This document shows, one piece after another, positions 24,601-34,600 of a stretch of 64,000 nt of DNA (positions are counted from its first letter, which is position 1; each line of letters begins with the position of its first letter). Origin of the DNA: Amoebophrya sp. A120 (Eukaryota > Sar > Dinophyceae > Syndiniales > Amoebophryaceae); NCBI GenBank assembly GCA_905178155.1, contig CAJINV010000006.1:2026230-2090229 (forward strand), read 5' to 3'. Position numbers and translations under genes: made by a program. Under the pieces are notes generated by a model that made no database searches, was not told the origin of the DNA, and saw nothing but the letters and a program-made list of their open reading frames with translations.

Positions 24601-27600
24601 GTCTATGGACCGCATCAACCAGGGCTATATCCACAGAAAAAATATAAAGACCCATCGCTTCCAGTTTGTCATGCAAAAGACGAATCAAGTCCAGTGCTTT
24701 GTCATGCGAAAAATGGATGGGGAGTGATGGGTGTAGTTCATCTTCCTGGATAGGCCACGCGAGGTTTCTAAACCAGTTGCGCGCACGAGAAAAGGTGCGT
24801 CAGCATATCAAAAGGAAAAATCCCCCCTCCCTATAGGGAAATAAACGAAATTTGTGAAGATGCTGTATCTGAGTAAGTACACAAGTCCTCGACTTGTATT
24901 GCTAGAACGCCAAGGGCCGCTGCAGTTGTGACCTCTACTTTTGCAGGCAATTTGTGACGCTGTTTCCCACTTCCAGCTGCCTTCTGTAGTCATGCTGAAG
25001 ATGCAAGGCCTTCCCACTACACAGCCCAGCGCTACAGTCCGCATCTTTATCTTTTGCCTTCTAGCATGACAAAGCTGGTTTGTGGCCACAAATCTGCATC
25101 ACAAATTTTCGGTATCATGATATGGGGAAGGGGGGTTTTCTTCTTGATACAGCAGGGGGTCGACCGGGTGACCGGGTTCAAATCTGCGGACATATGGATT
25201 GCAAAAATGTCTGGGTCTGGAAGAATGGAAGGTCTGTCATGCCCTGCTAGCATGACCCACAGGTCTGTCATGCTGGTTACCCAATAAAAGCCCCGCCCGA
25301 CTTTTCTGACTGTCATGCCGAAACAGGGCCTGTCATGCAGATCTATACGCAACTACACCTAGCAACAAGTCAGAAACTTGTCATATTGATCCGCCACTTG
25401 TGGCGTCCTCAGGATTTTTCGCCAACCAGCATCACAAGTTTCCAGACCCAGACGCTTTTGAATTTGATAGGACAATAATAACGACCAAATGATCACGTAC
25501 TCCGAGTTTGAAGCGATTTTGAAAAACCAGTTCGGCAAAGCGACGGACGAGACGCAGGTATCCCGTGTAAAAGCGTCGCCACCCCATAGTTGTCATGCAA
25601 TTCTGCATGCCAAAAAAGTTTCTCATGCACAGAGCGGGTGTGGCGCTGGGAGCGGGTGTCCACTACACGATGATGATGATGCACAGCCCTATGAGAAGCA
25701 TTCTCTATTCGTGTTTTGGACTTTGCGATACTAGAATCAGCATGCTATGATGTTTCTGAACTAGCTGAACAGGATTACACTACGACGAGGGCAAACTTGT
25801 CATGCCAAACAATCAACCAAAGCTGGTTGATTTGTGTAGCAGATTTCCCATCTTGGCTCTGGTGTGGGGACGTGTTTAATCAGGAGAGCAGGAGCTGTGG
25901 AACGAGCACAAGGTGGTCGATATGAGATTACGCAACTACTCCCCCTCCCTGTCCCGCTCATTTGTACTTACTACTGCATGAACAGCACTAGAAGCGCCTG
26001 CAAGAGACAGAGAGCAGCTTTTACATTCGCAAATTTCCGCATGATTTTGTAGTGGTGTTTGGGCTCCCAGAATCTGAATCTGTCATGCTAAACATTCCCA
26101 AAGCGTGGTTTTTGCTTTTTGCATGACGAATGAGGGGGAGGGGGAGAAGTTGTGCACGTTCATAGTCGGTGGCTCCACGATGACGCCGACGAGTTTCATG
26201 AAACTGTACTCCACGGGATTCTATCCTGTGCAGAAGTATCGTGCTCGTACGAATAATGATGCATGACAAAAAATCTTGTCCTTGAGGTAAAACAGCATGA
26301 CAGATTTCAGTTCTCATGCTGAGCGCATTTGTATTGCGGTTTTTACGTTGTGCGATGCTTTTACAATGCATAGATCTGACACCAATCTACACTCCCGCAA
26401 CCGCGCGGACTTCCGGTTATGGCGTTCTCAAACGTTACATTCTCAACTGTTACATGAATTTGTAATGCAAGACTAGCACAGGTGAGAGGGAGACCCTTGC
26501 GCGTCTTGCATTACAGCTTTGGCGCGGATTACAGTGCTATTTAGCCCTCCGGGAATTTGTCATGCGAAGCACCTTGATCGTCTGGCGGGTCATGTTCATT
26601 TTGCATGACAAATCATGTAACAGTTGAGAATGTAACGTTTGAGAGCCCCATACCGGTCGTCTTTGACTTTGAATTGCCCGGTACGGGTGGGCCAGTGGGG
26701 CAACCTGGTATCCTGTGCAAAAGCATCGTACTCGTAGTAATTGCAATCATGCATTACAAATCTTTTTCTCAAGGTAAATCTGCATCACAAATTTTCTTTC
26801 TCATGCTGAGAAAATTTGTAAATGCATTTATGCGAGTACGATACTTTTGCAGTGCATACCTGGCGCTGTATCGCAAGAAAAAAGTGTATACAGTTACACA
26901 CATAGTCTATGCAAGACCGGGATCACAGACAGCTTTTCTCATGCAGGAATTGCTTGGGAGCCTCGTTTCCTTCCTGTTTTATTTCCCTATATGATCTTCG
27001 CACTTTTCAAGTTTTCTCGGCCACACAGAGAAAATTTGTGATGCAGAAACTCCAAGAACAAATGTGTAACTGTAACACTTTTTTCTTGCGATACACTGTG
27101 TCCGGTGGGCAAGCCGGTCACCGAGGTGCGCATCAAGCGCAAGGCGTCGGTCGAAAATTCCGACAACCAGGGCCTTATCCGGTGCAAAAGTGTCGTACTC
27201 GTAGTAAAAATCGCTGTCATGCATTACAAATTTCTACCCCAAGGCAAAATAAACAGCATGACAAATTCTATTTGCCATTGGCCGAATTTGTAATGCGATT
27301 TCTACTAGTACGATGCTTTTGCAATGCATAGGCCTCACGGGCATCGAACTCAAGTGCGCAGATATGACAAGGAAAAATCCCTCCTCCCCAGATTCAAAAA
27401 ACAATTTGTGTTGCTGAATTTGCGTTGTACACAAATGAACTTTGCATTGTGGCAAGAGCTTGTTGTTGGGATATTCGAAGCCCATTTCATCTTGCTGGCT
27501 ACGCATCACCGCCTAGCAGCTCCGCATGAGAAACAAGTCTGACGTAGGCGAAAACGCATGACAGACTCGCTTGTTACGATGCTCCACATCATGGGTGCCG

Positions 27601-30094
27601 TTATGTGCCTTGTGCGCAAGACAAACCTGATTTGTGGCCACAAGTTAGCATCACAATTTTCGATTTCCTGTGGAGATTTTTCCTCACAATAGCAGACGGG
27701 TCCACGCTGCTCACCAGCAGCGCCACAACCGCGGAAAACGACGAGACTGGAGTTTGGTCCGATTGGAACATATGCATTGCAAAAATGTCTGGGTCTGGAA
27801 GAGAGCAAATTTGTCATGCATATTTTGAATGACCCATGATGTCTGTGATGCATGCTCTAGCATCACAGATTTTCCGAGAGCTTTGTGATGCCTCTACCGC
27901 ATGAGAAATGTCCTCTCCGCGTAGCACATCAAACTGGAGTCCTCTTGCTGGTCATGCAATACACTTGTTTTTGGAATTGAGACACAGCATCACAAGTTTA
28001 GAATCTTCCAGACCCAGACACTTTTGCATTTGATAGAACAAGTGCTCCAACGAAAATCTGAAGATCAGCGGGTTCCGGGCTCGCAACCAGGTGTTTCAGC
28101 CGCAGTTGACCGATAATTCTGCGGTAAATGATATGGAAATGTCAGGATTGAAATTGACAAAGTTGAAATGATTTGTCATGCAAAAAAGCGATACCAGCTG
28201 GAGCCCAGTTTGCAAGTGGCGCACGACAAATTTTGGCGGTCCTCAAATCCAGTTTGTCATGCTGTTTAGGCAAAGAAGACTGATTTTCCCATGCTACTTT
28301 AACAGCTCGAGCTCTAACGACCCCAAACAGGCTTACAATCGGCCTCGCTTGCCTGCTCTGCAACACACGTGCCTCGCGTCATGCATTTGATGCATCACAA
28401 ACTATTTCAAGTGTCACGATTTCGATCCTGACACATCCATAAATGACGTTAGCCTACTCTGTCGCGCCCACAGCGTGCACCACGCGTATGCATTGCAAGT
28501 GTGTCTGGATCTGGATTTGTGATGCGAACTTTAAAGGACAACAAGATCTGCAATGCATGAATGCGATGGGCCAGTTAATGGCATTTTGGAATGCTAAATA
28601 CGAATGCATGCGCAACAAGAACAAGCCGCGGGAAATTTCTCATGCTGTTATTCCCTACAAGCAGCCAGTCTGCCATGCAAGTATCAGCAACACAAGTTAA
28701 TATTTCCAGACGACCCAGACGCATTTGCATTTGAGAACGCGACCCCACAAGCAAACGTCGTCACCCTGCCCGATGAAGAGCTGCGATTTGGCGAAACCTC
28801 CGCCGCCACGCCAGCGCCACCGCCGGATTCAACGGCCCCGGTCCAGAGTTTCAAAGTTGCGGGCTTCGGAGCCGGCGAAGAGCCACAGGTGAACGAGGGG
28901 GGCTGGAGCAACAAAAAGTACTGTCGCACCGATACGAACTTGAACTACTGCCAAAGCATCGTACTAGTCTAAATCGCATGAGACAAGAACTTTCCTCAGC
29001 ATGAGAAACGGAATTTCTAAATGCGGATTCACCTCAAGAAGGAGATTTCGATTTGTAATTCATGGCCACGAAGATAAGTTTTAGTATGAGTTCGAGTGCG
29101 ATACTTTTGCAATGCATAACCGAGCACGCCCAGCTCAAGACGGCGTCGAGCTCGGAAGTTATCCTGAGTAAAAACGTACCCACACCAGAGTCAGGATGGG
29201 GATTTTGCAACACAAACCTAGGAGTTTTGTGAGTCACGCATGACAAGTTGCACTCTGCAGTGTAGTGCAGGTTAGCAAGTGCAGCCGCATCACAGATTCA
29301 TCTGCTCATCCTGTTCACAGCATCACAAATTCCAAAACACGACTGGAAATGGCTCTTATGGGGATGCGCATTACAAGTCTTCCTGTCTTTGCAAGTCTGC
29401 ATTACAACTCTGGCGTGGGTACGTTTTTACTCAGGATAGAAGTGATTTGCGGCTTCCAAACGCGGTCCGGAACGTATCGTAAGGAAAGATCCCCCCTCCC
29501 CATATTGAAATGGTACGTTCTCCAAAATTTGCGTTGCTGATTTGAGGTCACAAATCACATCTGTCTTGCAAGAAGAGAAGGGCAGAAACTTCCGCCCCAT
29601 TATGAAGCCGGTTTGTCATGCTGTTGGGCCTACAGGGCAGCCGTTTGCCATGCTGACCAACTAGACCCATACGCCCCGACCTACCCTGGGCCTCAGGCGG
29701 CACTGCCTCCCTGCAATACAAAGCTGATTTGTGTACACAAATCCAGCATCAGAAATTCTGTTTTGATATAGGGAGAGGGGATTTCTCCTCACAATAGAAC
29801 GCTCGGCGGTGCCGGTGGAGAGGACGAGAACAATGGTGGCCCGGAAGATATATCCTGTGCAAAAGTATCTGATACTCGTATTCTTGCAGTCATGCATTAC
29901 AAAGTTTTTTCTTAAGGTAAATCCGCATTACAAATTTTCTCTCTCATGCAGAGGAAATTTGTAATGCATTTATACGAAAAATGCGATAGTTTTGCAGTTC
30001 ATAAGACAAGCTGGGAATCACCGACATCCGTTTTTTCTGCTGCGAAGATTACACCAGCACCACGACGGGATTTTTTCTGATGGAGAAACCCTAG
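15614..30094 (+). CDS. Gene 3: protein with VMO-I-like (beta-prism) repeats
   Basis: Predicted 670 residues from 32 exons. Exons are the intervals between the elements listed here, each keeping one TSD copy; they sum to 2,013 nt, exactly 671 codons, ending at TAG 30092-30094. The amino-terminal ~400 residues are basic and polar, with no domain recognised and no clear signal peptide. From about residue 420 there are three degenerate repeats with the pattern of the vitelline membrane outer layer I (VMO-I) fold: GQWGNLALC...GLTGIELKC, GVWSDWNKC...VNDVSLLC and GGWSNKKYC...LGITDIRFFC. Family members are three-fold beta-prism, often extracellular, carbohydrate-related proteins; sugar binding here is inference. 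ATG 15614 is the first in-frame Met after upstream stops. About 86% of the gene is intron. Confidence 0.7.
15803..16075. mobile_element. IE, family A
   Basis: TSD TTTCG (15798-15802) / TCTCG (16076-16080). The right end is mutated to GACA. Gene 3 intron 1; removal is in frame. Confidence 0.82.
16132..16431. mobile_element. IE, family D
   Basis: Ends TATCCTGAATAAAAAC / TTCCTTAGGATA. TSD GTGGT (16127-16131) / GTAGT (16432-16436). Removal is in frame. Confidence 0.8.
16487..17514. mobile_element. IE, family B, interrupted by a nested element
   Basis: Outer TSD CAACA at 16482-16486 and 17515-17519. The normal ~165-bp hairpin is split by an 862-bp insertion. Removing the whole unit still joins gene 3 exons in frame. 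Confidence 0.85.
16524..17385. mobile_element. Nested transposon-like element with GACGT ends
   Basis: Imperfect TIRs of about 37 bp start GACGTGGCCTAGGTACGC on the left and end ACCGAGGCGACGTC on the right. The flanking ATGCAT (16518-16523 and 17386-17391) is a 6-bp TSD. The interior is GC-rich with repeated CCTCGGTGCGCCA motifs. Its 305-codon frame shows no known domain. Confidence 0.7.
17639..17828. mobile_element. IE, family B, degenerate left arm
   Basis: The left arm reads GCGCAAGTATCGACGTAG; the right arm is normal. TSD CTGCA (17634-17638) / GTGCA (17829-17833). Removal is in frame. Confidence 0.75.
17891..18127. mobile_element. IE, family G
   Basis: Ends TATTATGCAAGAAAAAAACTG / CAGTTTTTTTCTTGTGATA. 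The flanks GGAGG/GATAC match poorly. Removal is nevertheless in frame. Confidence 0.68.
18190..18340. mobile_element. IE, family B
   Basis: TSD CTACA at 18185-18189 and 18341-18345. Removal is in frame in gene 3. Confidence 0.9.
18438..18678. mobile_element. IE, family F
   Basis: Ends TATGACAGTGCACAAC / GTTGTGCACTCGCATA. TSD ACCGC (18433-18437) / AGCGC (18679-18683). Removal is in frame. Confidence 0.82.
18712..19034. mobile_element. IE, family C
   Basis: TSD CCCCA (18707-18711) / CTCCA (19035-19039). Contains the palindrome TTTGTGGCCACAAA. Removal is in frame. Confidence 0.82.
19172..20293. mobile_element. Nested transposon-like element, 8-bp TSD
   Basis: TIRs CTAGGTTCTGGTTTTCG and CGAAAACCAGAACCACTAA. 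The flanking GAAATTCC (19164-19171 and 20294-20301) is an 8-bp TSD. It contains a 32-bp tandem repeat (19230-19400, core CTGCGCAGCTGCGCGA). A smaller inverted-repeat unit lies inside, with ends GCCGGACAACCTAAGCC near 19625 and its complement near 19825. Confidence 0.7.
19230..19400. repeat. 32-bp tandem repeat
   Basis: About five copies of a unit built on CTGCGCAGCTGCGCGA plus GCTGACGGACTGCGAA, lying inside the nested element at 19172-20293. Confidence 0.8.
21680..21830. repeat. GGGGTATT-rich tandem repeat
   Basis: Irregular tandem copies of GGGGTATTGCTTT and GGGGTATTCGT inside the long composite element. Confidence 0.7.
21850..22040. repeat. 52-bp tandem repeat
   Basis: Three to four copies of a 52-bp unit containing GGGGAATTTCCATCATTGC. 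A further diverged copy lies near 22345. Confidence 0.75.
22840..23190. repeat. Array of hairpins with GTGTACACGG arms
   Basis: Three complete hairpins (about 22841-22892, 22938-22987 and 23021-23071) and a half copy near 23150. The arms are ACCGTGTACAT and its complement. The first loop contains CACGCTATGGTCCAT. Confidence 0.8.
23668..23822. mobile_element. IE, family B
   Basis: TSD CCACG at 23663-23667 and 23823-23827. Removal is in frame in gene 3. Confidence 0.9.
23927..24190. mobile_element. IE, family A
   Basis: TSD GGATG at 23922-23926 and 24191-24195. Removal is in frame. Confidence 0.9.
24271..24587. mobile_element. IE, family E
   Basis: Ends TATGGAAGTTTCAGG / CCTGACGCCTCCATA. TSD TGCCG at 24266-24270 and 24588-24592. 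Removal is in frame. Confidence 0.9.
24628..24752. mobile_element. IE, family K
   Basis: Short (125 bp). Ends TATCCACAGAAAAAATA / TCTTCCTGGATA. TSD GGCTA (24623-24627) / GGCCA (24753-24757). Removal is in frame. Confidence 0.75.
24806..25149. mobile_element. IE, family C
   Basis: TSD CAGCA at 24801-24805 and 25150-25154. Removal is in frame in gene 3. Confidence 0.9.
25193..25469. mobile_element. IE, family A
   Basis: TSD GGACA at 25188-25192 and 25470-25474. Removal is in frame. Confidence 0.9.
25559..25887. mobile_element. IE, family D
   Basis: TSD GCAGG at 25554-25558 and 25888-25892. The right terminus has changed from GGATA to GGAGA. Removal is in frame. Confidence 0.82.
25921..26164. 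mobile_element. IE, family F
   Basis: TSD GTCGA (25916-25920) / GTCGG (26165-26169). Removal is in frame. Confidence 0.82.
26222..26372. mobile_element. IE, family B
   Basis: Imperfect TSD GATTC (26217-26221) / GATCT (26373-26377). Removal is in frame. Confidence 0.78.
26418..26652. mobile_element. IE, family H
   Basis: Ends TATGGCGTTCTCAAACG / CGTTTGAGAGCCCCATA. TSD CCGGT at 26413-26417 and 26653-26657. Removal is in frame. Confidence 0.88.
26709..26858. mobile_element. IE, family B
   Basis: TSD CCTGG at 26704-26708 and 26859-26863. Only 5 bp separate its right TSD copy from the next IE. Confidence 0.9.
26869..27093. mobile_element. IE, family I
   Basis: Ends TATCGCAAGAAAAAAGTG / CACTTTTTTCTTGCGATA. 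TSD CGCTG (26864-26868) / CACTG (27094-27098). Removal completes the first VMO-I-like repeat in frame. Confidence 0.82.
27176..27330. mobile_element. IE, family B
   Basis: TSD GGCCT at 27171-27175 and 27331-27335. It lies inside a VMO-I-like repeat; removal gives GLTGIELKC. Confidence 0.92.
27363..27691. mobile_element. IE, family C
   Basis: TSD GCAGA at 27358-27362 and 27692-27696. Removal is in frame. Confidence 0.9.
27771..28035. mobile_element. IE, family A
   Basis: TSD GAACA at 27766-27770 and 28036-28040. Removal gives WSDWNKCSNE, completing the second VMO-I-like repeat. Confidence 0.92.
28132..28441. mobile_element. IE, family E
   Basis: TSD AATGA at 28127-28131 and 28442-28446. Removal gives AVNDVSLLC of the second repeat. 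Confidence 0.92.
28487..28736. mobile_element. IE, family A
   Basis: TSD ACGCG at 28482-28486 and 28737-28741. The right terminus has changed to GAGA. Removal is in frame. Confidence 0.86.
28933..29118. mobile_element. IE, family B, diverged left end
   Basis: Left end TACGAACTTGAACTACTGCC. TSD ACCGA at 28928-28932 and 29119-29123. Removal is in frame. Confidence 0.85.
29160..29438. mobile_element. IE, family D
   Basis: TSD GAAGT at 29155-29159 and 29439-29443. Removal is in frame. Confidence 0.9.
29475..29796. mobile_element. IE, family C
   Basis: TSD GAACG at 29470-29474 and 29797-29801. Removal is in frame. Confidence 0.9.
29851..30003. mobile_element. IE, family B
   Basis: TSD AGATA (29846-29850) / AGACA (30004-30008). 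Last IE of gene 3; removal gives LGITDIRFFC. Confidence 0.88.
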
Positions 30095-31678
30095 GAACGG
30101 GAAAAACCAGAAAGGAGGAGCAGGCGCAAAATAAATGAAACCTGCTCGTCTATTTTTGAGAAAAAATCGAAATGCAAATAAAGCATTTGTGATTTGAGTG
30201 CTGTGCTGCGAAAGAAAAGAAGACGAACTGCAACACTTCTCAGTAAAAATAAAAACCAAGATGATGATCAAAAAAAATATAAACAGTAGAAAATGAGTAT
30301 GTATATGCAAATCCGGCCGGAATCTTGATTTTTTTCCAAATCAACAACGCACTATGTACTATGCTTCCATTTTTTAGCGAAACCAATACCAAAAGATGAA
30401 CAAAACTCCAGGGGCTGCTCGCAGAGATAGCAGCTGAAGTGCTGCAAGGGGTCCGCCTCTGTGCTTGTGACTCTTGTTCAGTGCGACGTTCTCGACGGCC
30501 CCACTGAATAATTGATACAGGCACGAAAGATGATGTTGTCCACTCCTCCTCTTCAGAGTTGTCATTCCATATTGAAGGTTCGGTGGTGTCATTCTCATTC
30601 CATACTGAAGGTTCAGGTGATGTTGCACTTAGTTTAGTTAGTTGTAGTCTGTGGCACGAAAGAACGTATTGCACTGAATAAAAGTTCTCCTTTTCTTGAA
30701 CTCGGCGTCGGTTTTTTTTCAATTCTACGAGTACCTTGAACATGGATGCTTTCGGTTGTTGATTGGAAAAAGGAGAACTAGCGCTGCGCACTGGTTGTGT
30801 GGTCATCGAAAACTTTTCACTTTATGTAGGATGAGACGGCAGTACTAAAAGCCTTGAGTAGAAGTGGATGAGTTTCTGCTTTTTCGGTATAATCGGTTGG
30901 AGTGCGCGGCGTCATAAGAGCTGTAGAGTATGGCATACTACTGGTACTGACGCCGAAACAACATCGGAAACTTGATTGTGAATAGCGAAAAGATGACGCT
31001 GATCATTTTATTTGGCACGGGAAGAAGATTGATGAAAGAAAGCCTACAAGTGGCACATCTAGTTCCCACCTAGTAGCCATGCACAGGAGAACGCGTCGTG
31101 TCAAGATGAACACCAGTGGTCTAAAAATCTCGGTTTCAGCGCCCTACACATGGCGAAAAGGTTCTTGAAGATGGGCGTTGTGTCCAACATCATGATCGGT
31201 TGAAAGATCATCATCTCAAGCTCGTGATCGGCTTCTATCGCAAACAAGCTCGGCCCTTCTCTTTGCTCATCAAGAAGAAAACAAGAAACGCGATTTTTAT
31301 TTCTCACAAAGTTTTTCACGTCGTGGACTGATTCTTGATTACACCCTTTCTACTATCAGGCGAATCATGAAGCGTCGAGCGCTATAGGAGCTTTCAGTAC
31401 ATCACAGTACGACCACCACGACGGCTTGCGTCCTTTATTCTGCTTTCTGATCACTAATGACTTAAGTTACATTTTTTACATTTTGCAACACATGTACATT
31501 TACCTTTACGTCACAAGGTAATAATATGCAAATGTGGAGTCCTCGGAGTGGCGGGTGTTAGCGTGTGGTCCAGCACGACCTCCCTGCTCCTGCGCTCGTC
31601 CTCTACTTCCAAGATGACGTCCTCAAAACCTCCACTTCCTTGATGTAGCACCAGCAGTAGAGAATCCACTATATCAAA
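30095..31678. other. Intergenic, no gene accepted
   Basis: AT-rich. A 188-codon minus-strand frame (30240-30806) is low complexity and contains a duplicated CATTCCATA(T/C)TGAAGGTTC motif. No IE ends were seen. Confidence 0.45.
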
Positions 31679-34600
31679 ATGCAGAAACGAAACCTAGAAC
31701 GACAGCAGCACCACACCGCTGCCAGTACTGCTCCCGAGCGGAAGGAGAAGGGGCCGGCCATGGGAACAGGCAGGAATCTGGGCAGTCAAGGAGACAGGAT
31801 CGATGTAGTCCAGCACCTTGGCGACGGTTATATCAATAATTCGGGGATGACAACAACATCATTTGGTGGCCCGCCAGACCTTTACAATCCCGGACAATTT
31901 ACTTTCCCGCCTTTACAGGACTCATCTTCGTCTGTACTGCAGCATAATCCGGGGGATCATAATGTCACTGTCAGCATGTCCTCCACTGTTTCTCCCGAAG
32001 CCTCGTTTACGAACCAGGTCTATCAACTGTAAAAATATCTGGGTCTGGAAGGTCACAACTTGTGATGCTGTCTGTGGATTCTATAAGAAATTTGTATTTC
32101 ATGACCACCAGCACAAGGGGTCGGGTTTGTCCTACGCGGAGAGGGCATTTCTCATGCCGTAGAGGTATCACAAAGCCCTCTAAAAACCTGTGATGCTACG
32201 GCATGTATTACAGACATCGCGGCTCATGGAAAATATGCATGACAAGTTTAGAAATCTTCCAGACCCAGACATTTTTGCATTTGATAAGGTCTTGCACCGC
32301 GTTCTCACAGCTGCGTTCGCGAACGTGGATGGTGCAGGTCCCGGGCTTATCCTGTGCAAAAGTATCATACTCGTATTGCAATCATGCATTACAAATTTTT
32401 ATCTTAAGGCATATCCGCATTACAAATTTTATGTCTCATGCTGAGGAAATTTGTAATGCATTTATACGAGTGCGATACTTTTGCAGTTCATAGGGCTCAC
32501 GGCCAGCTACACGGGACAAGAAGGAGAAGTAGATAATGCTGGTGCTTTTGGACCAACTGGACCGCACGACCTTCCTCAGGACCGAACATCAGCACGACCC
32601 GGGAGAACGGCCGCGAAAGTAGAACCGAGCACTGGTGCGGTAGTAGCGTCCTCAGATGAGGACGAGGGGGAAGATCAAGATGACCAAGACGAGGAGCATA
32701 GTAGACTGTTGAAGAAGAACATTTTTTCCACCACGCCGGGAGGTGACGAAGATGAAGTAGATCACGACAGAATTATCCACGAGGAGCACGATGAGGAAAT
32801 GAACGACAACGCTTTCTCACATTTGCACGAGAAAGACCACGTATCGCATGAAAAAGCTGTTAGTTTCACTGTGATGATTTTGCAAGATCTGCATCACAAG
32901 TTTGCGTACACATAGCACCGAAAATTTGCCATGCACTCTTCCCAAGCGATGTTGAAAACACGCTTTTATAAAAATCCAATGTCATCGTGTTGCCGGTGTA
33001 GCAAGACAAGTAGGCCTGTGCTCCATTCTATGCATCACAAGTTGACAGTGAAGCAGTTTTTTCTCGCGATACCACGTGAACGAAGTGGAATATCAGTCGA
33101 ACGCCTATGACCTGCTCAAACGTTACAATCTCAAATCGGTTCTTACCATAGTATCTGGGATTTGTCTTGCAGGATGAGCATGACAAACTCGCAGAGCGCT
33201 CCACTTTCTGCAATACAAATTTCGCCAGATTATAGTGCGGTTTGGAGCTCGGAAACTTTTCATGCGCAATCCTGTAGGAAGAGGCTAGACCATGCGCTCT
33301 TGCATCACAGATTTCCATATTCTGTGGTAACCGATTTGAGACTGTAACACCTGAGTGGGTTATAACGCCTGTTTGAACCTCTGGCTGTGGCTCGGGCCCA
33401 TTCTCGGGTGCGGCTTCTGCAGCGGGTTAGTCATCTGGCTCGTGATATGCTGAGCAAACACGTCCCCAACCCATAATCAACAAGTTGGTAAACCTGCAAC
33501 ACAAATCTACTCCAAGTTTTGGGAGTTGTGCATGACAAGTTTTCATCTGCAGTGTTGTGCTGGCTGGCAAGGGAAGCCGCATGAGAAAACCATTTCCTCA
33601 TGCTGTTTACAGCATTTTTACAAATGCGAAAACACGAATAGAAATGCCTCTCATGGGGATGCGCATTATTTCAGATGCTCCTGTCATTGCGCATTTGCAT
33701 GACAACTCTGCGAAGATGGGGACGCTTTTACAAACGATACGTGATTTTCCGGACGTTTCGGTGGCATCCGTTTTTCAACTACGAAAACGCGACGTTTAAG
33801 GACGAGGAGAAAAATTACCGCGGTTGTTATGCAAAGAAAAGAGTTGTGTTACACTTGCAGTTACACACAACTGTGTTGCAAAACGTGCAAGACAAGCAAC
33901 CTCTGTCATCATGCGCAAAATGCTTGCGCGCCTCGCTTCATGTGTCGTGTTATGTCTTATCCTCTCTGCTGCATTGCAAGTTTAATATTTCTCTGCCATG
34001 CAAGGCAAGTTTGTGATGCGGAATTCACTACAAAAAGAAATGTGTAAGAACTGTAAGAACACTACTTTCCTTGGATAGTTGCTGCACAGCAAACACGGGG
34101 TGTGGCGACACGATAGCGCTGCTCAGCATCTCCTGGGCCACCGTGATGGCGCTGTTTTTTTCCGTTTGCTGCTTCCTCGCCCGGTGCGGAACCAAGTCGC
34201 TCGCCTTCTGGATCTGCATTGCGTCGACGGTAGCGTTGTGGGGAATCCTTGCCCTGTCCATCTTTCTGCACGGGGACAACTGCGGAGGGACTCCGACTAT
34301 CCTGTGCAAAAGTATCGTACTCGTATAAATGCATTACAAATTTCCTCAGCATGAGAAATAAAATTTGTAATGCAGTTTTACCTTGAGAGCAAGATTTGTA
34401 ATGCATGTTTGCGATTACTACGAGTGCGATACTTTTGCACAGGATACCGACGGGACAAGGCAGTGGAACTATCAAATGCAAAAATGTCTGGGTCTGGAAG
34501 AATGCAACTTGTCATACTAAATCTGAATCATGTAGAATAAATCTGTGTTGCATGATTACCAAAAGCTGTGGTCCACTTTTGACCTAATCGAGAGGCAGTT

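Noticed and set aside
30240-30806. 188-codon minus-strand open frame
   Set aside because: Low complexity, AT-rich, contains a short internal duplication, ends in a homopolymer-like aromatic run, and matches no domain. Not supported as a gene.
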